64,000 nt of DNA from assembly GCA_013368315.1 (NCBI GenBank), contig JAACJM010000110.1, forward strand, positions 62,001 to 126,000, read 5' to 3'. Under the pieces are notes generated by a model. It was not told the origin of the DNA and did no database searches. It worked only from the letters and a program-made list of their open reading frames with translations. The position numbers and the translations under genes are program-made. Below are positions 46,596 through 55,364 of this stretch, piece after piece (the first letter of the stretch is position 1; each line of letters opens with the position of its first letter). This DNA is from Tetrapyrgos nigripes (taxonomy: Eukaryota > Basidiomycota > Agaricomycetes > Agaricales > Campanellaceae).

Positions 46596-48228
46596 AAATC
46601 CGCTTCCGTTACGAACTTCTTTAGTAGTCCTTCTTTTTCCTCTCCCGACAATGCTCCAATTCTGGCTGTGAGTTCCGAGATGTTGTCTGCGGTAGTGTTG
46701 GTCTTGGACTCCGAGGTCTCTGTGGTGACTGTGGCTTGCTTTATAGAAGGTCTCCAGGTCGTACTATTGGGGATGGTTGAAGGCGTGTTAGGGAATGTCG
46801 GGCAATCGTTGCCCATATGTCCCAGTCCTCGACACCTGAAACATCGTCCTTCCTTCCTCATCTTTTCTCTTTCTTGGGGAGTCAGTTTGGGTGGATATTT
46901 AGTAGTTGAAGATGCACCTGGGACATTGTCTTGGAAGGCGTTTACTTCCATGCTTCTTGTTCAACCACTTCTTGTACTCTGTGACCCCCTTCCCGTCTGT
47001 CCTTCATCCCTTCGAGGTTTATTCCATGAGTTCTTCTCTTCCTGCCTTTCTAACCAAATCATGTGTTGCTTTACCGCTGCCTTTTGTAATGCCGCGAGAT
47101 TTCTGGGTTGAGTGGTTAGGTAGGAGATTCGATCTACCAATCCTCGGGGAGTCCTTTTCGATACCATTTCATTAACGCCTTGTCGTTATAGCCAGTATCA
47201 TCAGCGTATCGTTTAAATTGGGAGTTATACTTATCTATATCAGCCAAAGCTCCCTCCATTCTGATGTATTCTATCTTGGTTTGGGCCTGGGTTTCCCGAG
47301 CTGAGGGTTTGAAATCCTGTAGGAATTCTCGCTTCACTTCGTATAGAGTCCAGCGCTTTTTCTTTGTTTCTGGTTTCAAAGCGGGGGAGTCCTCGTCAGT
47401 ACTAGTATACTCTTCATCACTATCACTGAAATCATCTTCCTCCTCAAATACTTTCTTCATCATATTACGCGCCCATCGTTTCGCTTCATCTCCTGAGAAT
47501 AGCGTGAGGAAGAACAATATCTTTTCGTCTTCGGTAGGGTAGACTTGGTTGTTGAGGCAGAGATAGTTGTTGAACTCGGCCATCCAGTCCTTCGTTTGGT
47601 TCCGGTCTCCTGTGAACTTTTCTGGTTTTACTCCTCGTTCCTTGGTAGTTGTGTTAGGAAAAACCAAGGACTGAGTGTCCTGACCCTCGTCGTCGGGTGG
47701 TGCGGCGTCTCGGGGAACTTGGGTTCCTCCTGCAGCAGCAGTGGCCGAGTCAGGGTTTTCAGACATTCTGAGAGCGGCGTGAATGGAGTGGAAGTCGATT
47801 GGAAGTGTGGGGTTGATTGAGATGGGTTCTTGGGCTGCACTAGGAGTGCTGTCCGTCGGAGATCTGTTGTGAGGGGAATGGGGTTCTGAGGAGTGTTCGT
47901 GAGAGGAAGTTGGTGACAGGGTTGTGACAGGATCTGGATTTTCTGTGATTGGTTCTGATGGAAGTGATTCGAAGAGTGAGACTGGTTCGATACCGACTGC
48001 CTGTTCTTCGATTGAAAGGGGTCGGTTGTTTACGGAGAGTCGGTTGGGACACAGATGGTTTGTACAAAGCTCCCACCAGTTTTGGTGTGAGAAGTAGCAA
48101 TCTTGTTGTCTTCGGGGGACGTGTCCGTGAGGTTGTCTGAGACAAACGAGTGTGGGAGAGGAAATACGGCTAGGGTTTTGTGAGGCTGTGCGTGATCTAG
48201 TGGTTCTTGGAATTCCGCTTTCACTCAT
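46592..48228 (-). pseudogene. Gypsy gag with zinc knuckle
   Basis: The frame starts ATG at 48228 (MSESGIPRTTRSR). The capsid region includes KPEKFTGDRNQTKDWMAEF and KWYRKGLPED. The frame ends at 47134, and the text continues one frame over as VDRISYLTTQPRN, implying a one-base loss. A TGA at 46961-46963 precedes MEVNAFQDNVPGAS. The knuckle is CFRCRGLGHMGNDC. Gag ends FVTEADF then TGA at 46592-46594. A run of five T just before that stop (GAT TTT TGA) would allow a -1 slip into pol. Confidence 0.85.
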
Positions 48229-48788
48229 CCACTCGTTTCAGCTTCTGGGAATAAAAGATCCCACTGTTCTCCTGAGACGTCTTCCCAAGAGGTCAGTGAT
48301 CTATAGTAGTTGATTATTCTAGGGGTTTGGGTTTGGAGATATTCGTGGTATTCTTCTTGGCTGAACTCGAAGATGTCGCTATCTTCGTAGTCGGCGTGAC
48401 TGAACCAATATGGAAGGGTTGTCTCTCCTAGCTGAACGAGGTAACACGTATCTGCAATTGCAACGTAGCGTGGAGAGGTGTTTTCAGGTGATATCTTTAT
48501 TTGGAGGTATTCGGAGATGGTCACTTCACCTGGGATCCACGATCTCTTGTTGAGTATGATCCAATAGTCGTCGAGTTCAATAGCGTGCTTGTATACTGTT
48601 GTTTCAAGTTCTTCTCGGTAGTTTACGGAGTATTTTGATTTTTTGATAGGGAAAGGGTAACACGGTGGAGGTTGGGTTCGTAGGTTGTTAATGAGGGGTT
48701 CGAAGTTAAGAGCCAGTGTGTTTTTATCGAGGGTCTGTTTGTGAGGTGGGTGTAAGACAGTCTGTTCAAGTGTCAAGAGTGTTGTCAC
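48225..48788 (-). CDS. Gypsy 5' ORF without AUG
   Basis: This is a 187-codon open frame between the 5' LTR and gag. It contains no Met codon. It begins at a GTG inside the last bases of the LTR, with a TAA immediately upstream, and its TGA stop overlaps the gag start (ATGA). The protein is acidic toward the end (HADYEDSDIFEFSQEEYHEY) and has no domain I recognise. Use could need near-cognate initiation, splicing from an upstream AUG, or it may be a relic of a longer gag whose terminal CGA became TGA. Amino-acid usage is normal for a real protein. Confidence 0.45.
   Translation of the reverse strand: MTTLLTLEQTVLHPPHKQTLDKNTLALNFEPLINNLRTQPPPCYPFPIKKSKYSVNYREELETTVYKHAIELDDYWIILNKRSWIPGEVTISEYLQIKISPENTSPRYVAIADTCYLVQLGETTLPYWFSHADYEDSDIFEFSQEEYHEYLQTQTPRIINYYRSLTSWEDVSGEQWDLLFPEAETSG
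48759..48768 (-). promoter_or_regulatory. Candidate primer binding site, self-priming
   Basis: Two bases inside the 5' LTR the minus strand reads TGAACAGACT. This is exactly complementary to AGTCTGTTCA in the LTR (48950-48941), which begins at the expected transcription start. No tRNA-type PBS (TGG start) is present. The arrangement resembles Tf1/sushi elements, which prime from their own 5' RNA end. Confidence 0.65.
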
Positions 48789-49258
48789 TTAGCAAAACCA
48801 CCCAAGTCACACAATGAACAAGATAGATTCGGCGAGTTACAAATGAGAAGAGATAGAGGAAAAAGAGTAGAGACGAGAAGAGATCGAGTAGCCGACTATG
48901 CTCGACACTGCACTGTACTAAGAGCGGAGTGGAGACGAAGTGAACAGACTAAGGAACCTAGCTACGAGATCTACGATATATATAGAGAAGAAGTGAATAT
49001 GTGAGAATGTCCATGGAGCCTAGGGATCGGAGGAGATAAGAATGTGAGTCAAGTAAGGAAATATGTACGTGAGAATGTCCATGGAGATAAAGGAAACGGA
49101 GAAGTGAGTCATAGATCTAAGAGACGATGATGAGAAGTAATCAGTATTTATGGGTTTATGGAAGGTGATAGAATGATAAACAGAAGTGAATAGATAGTAG
49201 AAGAGAATAGAGAGGGAAGTGAAGGGGAAAATGAAGGAGACGGAGGCGATTCATGACA
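48771..49258 (-). repeat. Gypsy 5' LTR
   Basis: 488 bp starting TGTCATGAATCG on the minus strand and ending CTCTTGACA. GATAT follows at 49259-49263. Confidence 0.95.
48977..48984 (-). promoter_or_regulatory. TATA box in Gypsy LTR
   Basis: TATATATA lies 27-34 bp upstream of A48950, the first base of the predicted self-primer, which is the spacing expected between a TATA box and a transcription start. Confidence 0.7.
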
Positions 49259-49263
49259 GATAT

Positions 49264-51078
49264 GCCGACACCTCTCCAAGGAGTCAAAAACCAAGGAATC
49301 AGTTAATTCCTATATTAAGAAGGAGGACTTCCCTACTCGATTTGATACAGCAAATCGGATTGCTGAAATAGTGAGTCTCTCTTCTATTCTCTTATTGTCT
49401 TGTATAGGACATCGTTTTGTTGTTTCTGTTTATTGTTTAGTATTGATGCCGTTGTGTCAGTACATTGTTTGATATTTGTTGACGCTGTTGCATTGACACC
49501 TGTTCTGAAATTTGTTGACCCCATTGTGTCTGCATATTGTTTGATACTTGTGGGTGCCATTGCATTAGCATTATTCTGTACCTGTTGATGCTGTTGTGTC
49601 AGTATCTCCTTGCCATTGATAATCGACATTGTTGCGTCAGTTTTTTCGTCTGTTCCTATTGGGGCTGTAGCGCCAATACATGTTAATGCTGCAGTGTTGA
49701 TTATTTTTCACCGGACGTCTCTTTTACCTGAAGATCTTGTAATGATGCCCATCAACACCTGCTGGCAGTTTCGAGCTATTCATCATCTTTTTCTCTCTCT
49801 TTTCCTCTTCCATCTTTTCTATTTCATCATTTTCTACCTTTTATCACTTGATATGTCATGAACCTATGAACACATTCTCATTGTTGTAATGATATCTAGA
49901 TTGCCAATGCTCCTCCAGGTATGCAAGCAACGACTATGGATATTGAGAAATTCCATAGGACTTGCCCAGTTCATCCAGACCACAAACCCTATCTGGTTTT
50001 GCAAGGACGGGCTGGCAAGTTTTATGTTGAGCACTGTATGCCATTTGGATGTGCCTGTGCCAGTAGCAATGCTGGCATGATCGCCAACTCTGTGGTCGAC
50101 ATTTGGAGCAAAAAAGGTTTCTCTCCTATCTTGAAATACGAAGATGACTTGAAGTCACTCCATTTTCCCATGTACCCTTCCCTCACATACCACTTTGATC
50201 GTGCTGATCTTTTCCGTGCTGTTGAACGACTTTGCGTACCATGGCACCCTGACAAAGGAGACACTGAATACGTCACTGTTACAACTTTCATTGGTTTCCT
50301 CTGGGACATACCTCAGAAGAGGGTTTCTCTTCCAGACGAGAAGAGGCTGAAGTATTGACACTGTCTGGAGTCCTACATCATCTTTCCCCATCGTCGATTC
50401 TGTCTTGATGATATCGAGTCTATGCATGGGAAACTATGCCACTGCGCATTTGTATATCTCCATGGCTGCACCCATCTTTCCTCATTTTCCAACTTTGCCG
50501 CCATGTACAGAAACAATTGATGGAGTCTGCGAAAGCCACCAGGAATACTGGTTGCTGATGCAAAATGGTGGTATAACACACTGTGAAACAATACCTTTTA
50601 TCACCAGTTGCAACGGAAGGGTGCCCCTGTTGATTTAGGACTTTATGTCGATGCCTCTATGACTTGGGGTATTGGTATCGTCATCTCAGGCAGGTGGACA
50701 TACTTCAAGCTTTGTCCGGGTTGGAAGATCCCAGGGCGGGATATTTGTTGGCTTGAAACTATTGCTATTGAACTCCTATGCTATTATCTCGATGTCTATG
50801 GCCATCACGACTGCCACATCATCATCCACTCAGATAACCAAGGCACTATTGGTGCCATCTGGAAATCCCGTAGCCCGAATGAATGGATCAACACATCTGT
50901 CAGGCGTATTTACACAACTTTGAACCCAATTGGCATTGTGCCAACCCTTGTCTATGTCAAGTCAGAGAAAAACCCAGCTGACAAGCCTTTGCGGGGAATC
51001 ACTCATGAGCTGGAGTTGAAGATGACGTCTCGTGTTACGCTCCTGAAGGAGCTTGAAGGTATTCTTGTGCATGTTTAG
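49264..51078 (+). pseudogene. DIRS pol, 3' part: RT and RNase H with intron
   Basis: This continues the RT frame cut at 41479. CRHLSKESK and FPTRFDTANRIAEI lead to a donor at 49371 (GTGAGT). The acceptor is at 49899 (CTAG), and the next exon reads IANAPPGMQATTMDIEKFHR, MPFGCACASSNAG and ILKYEDDLKS (the catalytic DD), then FIGFLWDIPQKRV. TGA codons at 50356-50358, 50518-50520 and 50584-50586 interrupt the same frame. RNase H follows (DLGLYVDASMTWGIG, LETIAIELL, HSDNQGTIGA, NPADKPLRG) to the stop at 51076-51078. Confidence 0.85.
49371..49899 (+). other. 529-nt spliceosomal intron inside DIRS RT
   Basis: It starts GTGAGTCTCT and ends GATATCTAG, and its removal joins AEI to IANAPPG in phase with RT. 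It is about ten times longer than the other introns in the window and contains loosely repeated blocks (tgatgctgttgtgtcagta, ttgtttgatacttgt) at about 49445-49610. Confidence 0.65.
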
Positions 51079-51098
51079 GTGTGTAATATTGATTAATT

Positions 51099-52571
51099 TT
51101 GTCTGAATTGATAACTGATATTATAATGCACAGTGACCTTGACTTACCAGCGTCACCAGGTGGTGACGTGAGTTCAGAGAAACTGTGCATCTCAAGACCC
51201 GAACACTATCCTACTCCCACTTCACCATTATTCTCTGATTTCTTGTCCTTTCCTGAGGACCAATATTTATCTCCTTCTCCGCCTCAACCCGTATCCACTG
51301 TTTCCAACTATCCCATGCCTTTCAACTCTTTCCTGGATCTTGACCTGCCTGAGATTCCTCCTCTGCCTCAACTTGTATCAGCTCTCTCCAATCATCCAAC
51401 ATCTTTCAATTCTTTCCTGGATCTTAATCTTCCTGAAAAACCTCCTCCATCTGAGAAATCTCGTTTCTCTGACCCTGATGCTGTACCACCAACTTCATTA
51501 TTGACTAAATGTAAACCGATGAAGGGGAACAATTACGAAAACTCATCATTTAGACCCTGGGTTACAGCTGAACAACGTTTGATGTGGTGGAAGTCCCCAG
51601 CTGTTATAGATGCCCAACGCGAATGACAAGCAAACTACTCAGAGGCAACACTGAAATGGGGTCCACTGTTGATGCTAACAAGTCCTCGTATGGCTCGGGC
51701 CTGCTCCAGTTTACTCAATTCTGTGATGAACACGAGATACCTGAAGAAGCTCAGTTACCAGCAGATCAGGTAATTCTCACAGCCTTTATCGGTTGGGAAT
51801 GCGGAAAGGTTTTGGGAAAGACTGTGTCGCAGCACCTGTCAGGTTTATTGGCCTGGCATAATATACATGGCATGCCATGGGCGGGAGAAGACAGTTGGGT
51901 CAAGATGGGAAGAGCTACAGCACACAAGGAGGGTACTGAGCACCAACGAGATCCACAGGTGCCAGTCAGTCAGGAACACCTGTTCGCACTCGCAGAGGAT
52001 CTAGACGAGACGAAATCGAAAGACGCAGCTGTTCTTGCATGTGCTATGTCAACGACTTGGGCTGTGAGGAGATTGGGCAAGACTACAGTACACTCAGCCA
52101 AAAAATTCTCTGAAATTTCACGTTTTGAAAGGTGCGAGTATTCTGGACATCGTGAAGGAAGGTGTTTGTGCAGTGGTAATACCTTTACCTTGGACAAAGA
52201 CAACAAAGCAACGGGGAGGAAAGATGATGGTTACTGAGATGACAGATGAGAGTTTGAAGAAGATTTGTGGTTACCGACATTTTATGAATCACCGTAAAGT
52301 TAACAGCGCTGTTCCCGATGACTTCCCTTTATTTTCCTTCTTGGACGAGAACAGTAGCCCTCAGCACTTGACAAAGAAGATTTTCTTGGATGCATGTTAC
52401 GAAATATGGAGTAGAAGGATGATGAAGCATGTTTTTGGTCATAGCTTCCATATCAGTGGAGCTACAGAGTTATTATTGGCAGGAGTCAGCCCTGAAATGA
52501 TAGCAGCCTTGGGCGGATGGACGTCGTTGGCTTTTCTTCTATATTGCATCAGGAAAACAGTCCTGAGATAA
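51099..52571 (+). pseudogene. DIRS tyrosine recombinase
   Basis: This integrates element circles through a covalent tyrosine intermediate. A Ser/Pro-rich N-terminal part (51130-51620; SFLDLDLPEIPP and SFLDLNLPEKPP repeats) leads by a one-base shift near 51600 to SSYGSGLLQFTQFCDEHEIP. Another shift near 52105 is needed before IPLPWTKTTKQRGG. The C-terminal core reads GHSFHISGATELLLAG, with WTSLAFLLYCIRK carrying the nucleophile Tyr. The second Arg of the catalytic set, expected in GHSFRI, is His (CAT), one transition from CGT. With two frameshifts and the Arg loss it is inactive. Confidence 0.75.
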
Positions 52572-52600
52572 TATCAACTACTTACCGATATTTTTTGATA

Positions 52601-54980
52601 TCCCCTAAGCAATAGCTACCTGTTTGGCTACCTTCAGCTATTTACCACTACTTTTCACTATCTGATTTCGTCGTTCTAAACAGTACTCAAAATTAGTGCT
52701 ATTGTTTCACTATTGCCTCTTGTGTGATTTAGTACAAGGCATGTCTGATAGCCCTTTTCCCCCTTTATTCAACACATTCTGAACATGCTTCCATGTGACA
52801 AATCTCGTTACCCAGTTGTCCTATTGTCCTAGGGCAGTACTCAAAATTAGTGCTATTGTTTAGCTATTGTTTAGCTATTGCTTTAGTGTTGCTTTAGTGC
52901 TTTTACTAGTCCATACAATGACAACAGAAGGCTAAGAGCTATTTTACCTGTTAATTTCCTCATCTGTATTTGCTGAATGCTGACTGTCTTGGTGTAAAAG
53001 CTTCAGTGCTGGAGTCTTTACCCATATACAACGGCAAAGAGAAGGGAGTTCCGAGTCGAGTGAAGTCCAGTAACCCTAATGTGGGGTCAAAATCATAAAA
53101 TGCGATCACGCCATAGTCGGAGCTTGAAAATTCTTGTAGTCAACGCACGTCTCACTGTCAACACTTGCTTCCTCTCTTTCAACACCCTCACTGTCCTATC
53201 GCTCCTGTCGTTCTTTTCATTTGCTCTGGCTGTCAAAGTAAGTTCTCTTCTATTGGAATATGTTTTGATCCCGCTTTCCAGTAAACTCACTCAGACCAAC
53301 CCTTGCAGCGCAGCAAGGGCTAAAGTATGTCATTACTCGTTACTCTGTGACAGTTTTGTTGCGTCCTTAGTACTAAGGAGACATGTCATTATGGTGCCCG
53401 TTAATAACAGTGAGTCTTAACTCTTGTATACACTTTATTCTAATGCTAACTCGTTCACTTACTAGTGCTATATCTCGAAAGCTCTTCTGGGTTCACTCTA
53501 TACAAGCCTTTTCTTCAGGTACGTCTTCCCTGTAGTATGTACATGGTGCCTCGATACTAACCCATTTGTCACTAGTAACTTACCCTACCACATGTTGTCT
53601 CCAAGCTGTTTGGCGTTGTTAGGTGTTGTTAGTTGGTCGGAGTGCGTTGCATTATTGTTGTCCATTCCCATCATTGTCTATTGCTATGTTGCCCTCATTG
53701 TCCTTTATTGTATTATTGTATTGTGAATATATGTGTTCTGCTCTACTCTACAGTTGTACACTGTGCACTATCTGTCCGATCCTATTGTTGAGTGCCGAAT
53801 ACCAGCCTGATAATAGGTCAATATCATCAGCTACTTACCAGTAATCTTCAACTACTTTCAGGTAAGATAGCTATAAATAAAGGGGGGGGGTTTTTATTTT
53901 CTGCTACTTTTAACTATCCTCTCGGAGTCACTATTTCTAGGTAATTATCAGCTAAATAGCGGATCATACTCAAAATTATCTCACAACTGTTTTCCTGATG
54001 TGGAGAAGACTGGAGGACATCCTTCCAAAGGCAGTGTCCAAGGCTTATGACACACAGAAGGCAAAGCAAATCTCAAAGTTATTTACAGATTTTCGTTCTT
54101 CTCATGGTATATCAACCAAGGCAATTGACTCTTTGTATTCCCAAATGATAGTGGGTTCGAGTAGTGTTAATTCTGATGATTGAATGTATTTCTTTTGATG
54201 ATATTATGTTATATGAGGGTTAACTCGTCTCCAGTTGGGGCGTCAGGATTCCTATCCAAAGATGGTCTTGACCCTGAAACAGCCCAAGGCCTTGACTGAG
54301 CTAGCTGTTGGCGGTATTTCCTTGCAGGGATTTTCCCACACTGGTCACGTGCCCCTAGCTCGGGCTGAGCCCTTCTCCAAACCCTCACTTGTAGCATTGA
54401 GCATTGTCCTTTGTTAACAAGCATCAGACTCTTTCTTTGTTACTAATTCCAAACACCGGTTAGTGTTTGATACATTATGTTCTACCTTTACTACGAAAGC
54501 CCAGCTATCTTATCCTGACCCCAGACTGACCCTGGCCTGACCTTTGAGGGTCAGGTCAAGGGTCAGGCATCAGAGAGGAGGCTGGCCTGGGGTCAGCCCT
54601 CTTGGACCTTGGCTGTCAGTATGACCTAGTTTGGTCAACTTAAATGGTCATGATGAGTATTCTGATGGGCTTCTATATGAAGTTATTATGTGTGCTTACA
54701 GTCATCTATCACCACAAAGAGCAATCCTCAGCAAGTTCTGAGATTGTATGCACAATCTACAGACTCTTCCCACTTGTTTCTGCCTCAAATACTGTGTATA
54801 CAAGTAGTATAACATACATAAAATATGAGTTCAAGTATAGATCCTTCCTTATAATATGTCTTTTTTAAAAAAGAAATACCTCAAAATAATTAGGTGCAGA
54901 CTTGGCCTGACCTGACCTGACCCTGGCCACGAGGGTCAGCATAGCCACTGGCCCTGGCCTGGCCCAGCCTTGGAGGGTCA
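52601..54980. other. Low-complexity flank, no clear gene
   Basis: An AT-rich stretch repeats ctattgtttagctattg and cagtactcaaaattagtgct. At 53093-53640 several GT-AG introns follow each other with short stop-containing exons. A 61-codon frame at 53998-54183 is unassigned. From 54520 to 55030 the sequence is dominated by GGTCAGGTCAAGG and CCTGACC blocks, resembling the interior of a hAT-type MITE whose right end would be the gcaacact near 55030. Confidence 0.4.
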
Positions 54981-54982
54981 GG

Positions 54983-55364
54983 TCAAGGGCCAGGAAATTT
55001 GATGCAGGCCAAGCCCAACCCAGACCATGGCAACACTGCTGATGAGGTGGTAGGACTTGGAGTATCCCCAGGGCAGAGATTCAACACTGAACCTGTTTGC
55101 CTGCAAAAGCTTGAGTGAATAGTACAACTAGATAGGACAAGTGACATACAAATTATTGCAGTTGACACCAGGATTATAGCTCTGAAGCTGACTGGCAGTC
55201 AAATCATTATTGGCAGCAATCTTGTAGCAAAGATCTCTAGATATGATGGTCTTGGAGCAGGTAGAATAACTGTGAATGTCCCAATGAGGATGTTACAGAT
55301 GAAAGAGTGGATTTCCTGCAACAGTCAAGGCAGAAGCCAAGAAGAAGGCAGAAAGAATGACCAT
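54983..55364 (-). CDS. Small one-LysM effector-like secreted protein
   Basis: This is a predicted chitin-binding secreted LysM protein, a class that can mask hyphal chitin from hosts or competitors. Three exons, 55364-55297, 55269-55150 and 55100-54983, total 306 nt, giving 101 residues; both introns are GT-AG and in phase. The signal peptide is MVILSAFFLASALTVAG. The LysM reads CSKTIISRDLCYKIAANNDL, then QLQSYNPGVNCNNL and QTGSVLNLC, with four Cys placed as in fungal LysM effectors. After SPTTSSAV the reading enters the GGTCAGG-type repeat (WSGLGLACIKFPGP), so the natural C-terminus was probably replaced by an inserted element. It is on the same strand as the two-LysM gene 16 kb away. Confidence 0.65.

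Larger units (their letters stand above)
41480..49258 (-). mobile_element. Ty3/Gypsy chromovirus LTR retrotransposon, complete
   Basis: This is a 7779-bp element on the minus strand with two 488-bp LTRs (TGTCA...TGACA), a GATAT duplication, a candidate self-priming site and a polypurine tract. Order 5' to 3': an AUG-less ORF, gag with one zinc knuckle, protease, RT, RNase H, integrase with chromodomain, and an extra Cys/His ORF before the 3' LTR. The LTRs differ at eight positions by my reading (about 1.6 percent), all transitions, so insertion was fairly recent. The pol frame is continuous apart from TGA codons, so the element is inactive but young. Confidence 0.95.
39290..52600 (+). mobile_element. 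DIRS-like (tyrosine recombinase) retrotransposon, split
   Basis: Plus-strand order: gag with zinc knuckles, RT, RNase H, then tyrosine recombinase, with no DDE integrase, which is the DIRS layout. The element is divided by a complete Gypsy insertion (41480-49258) that disrupts RT. Stops and shifts in gag, RT, RNase H and recombinase show it is dead. Exact ends were not found. A repeated sentence (cagtactcaaaattagtgct) at 52681 and 52834 may be part of a right terminal repeat, so the 52600 limit is only the end of coding sequence. Confidence 0.8.

Noticed and set aside
53998..54183. 61-codon ORF MWRRLEDILPK
   Set aside because: No homologous motif seen and no splice context; may be chance in AT-rich DNA.
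54460..55030. Complete hAT MITE with end at tagtgttt (54463)
   Set aside because: The right end (gcaacact near 55030) is plausible, but the left end does not mirror it and no 8-bp duplication could be matched.
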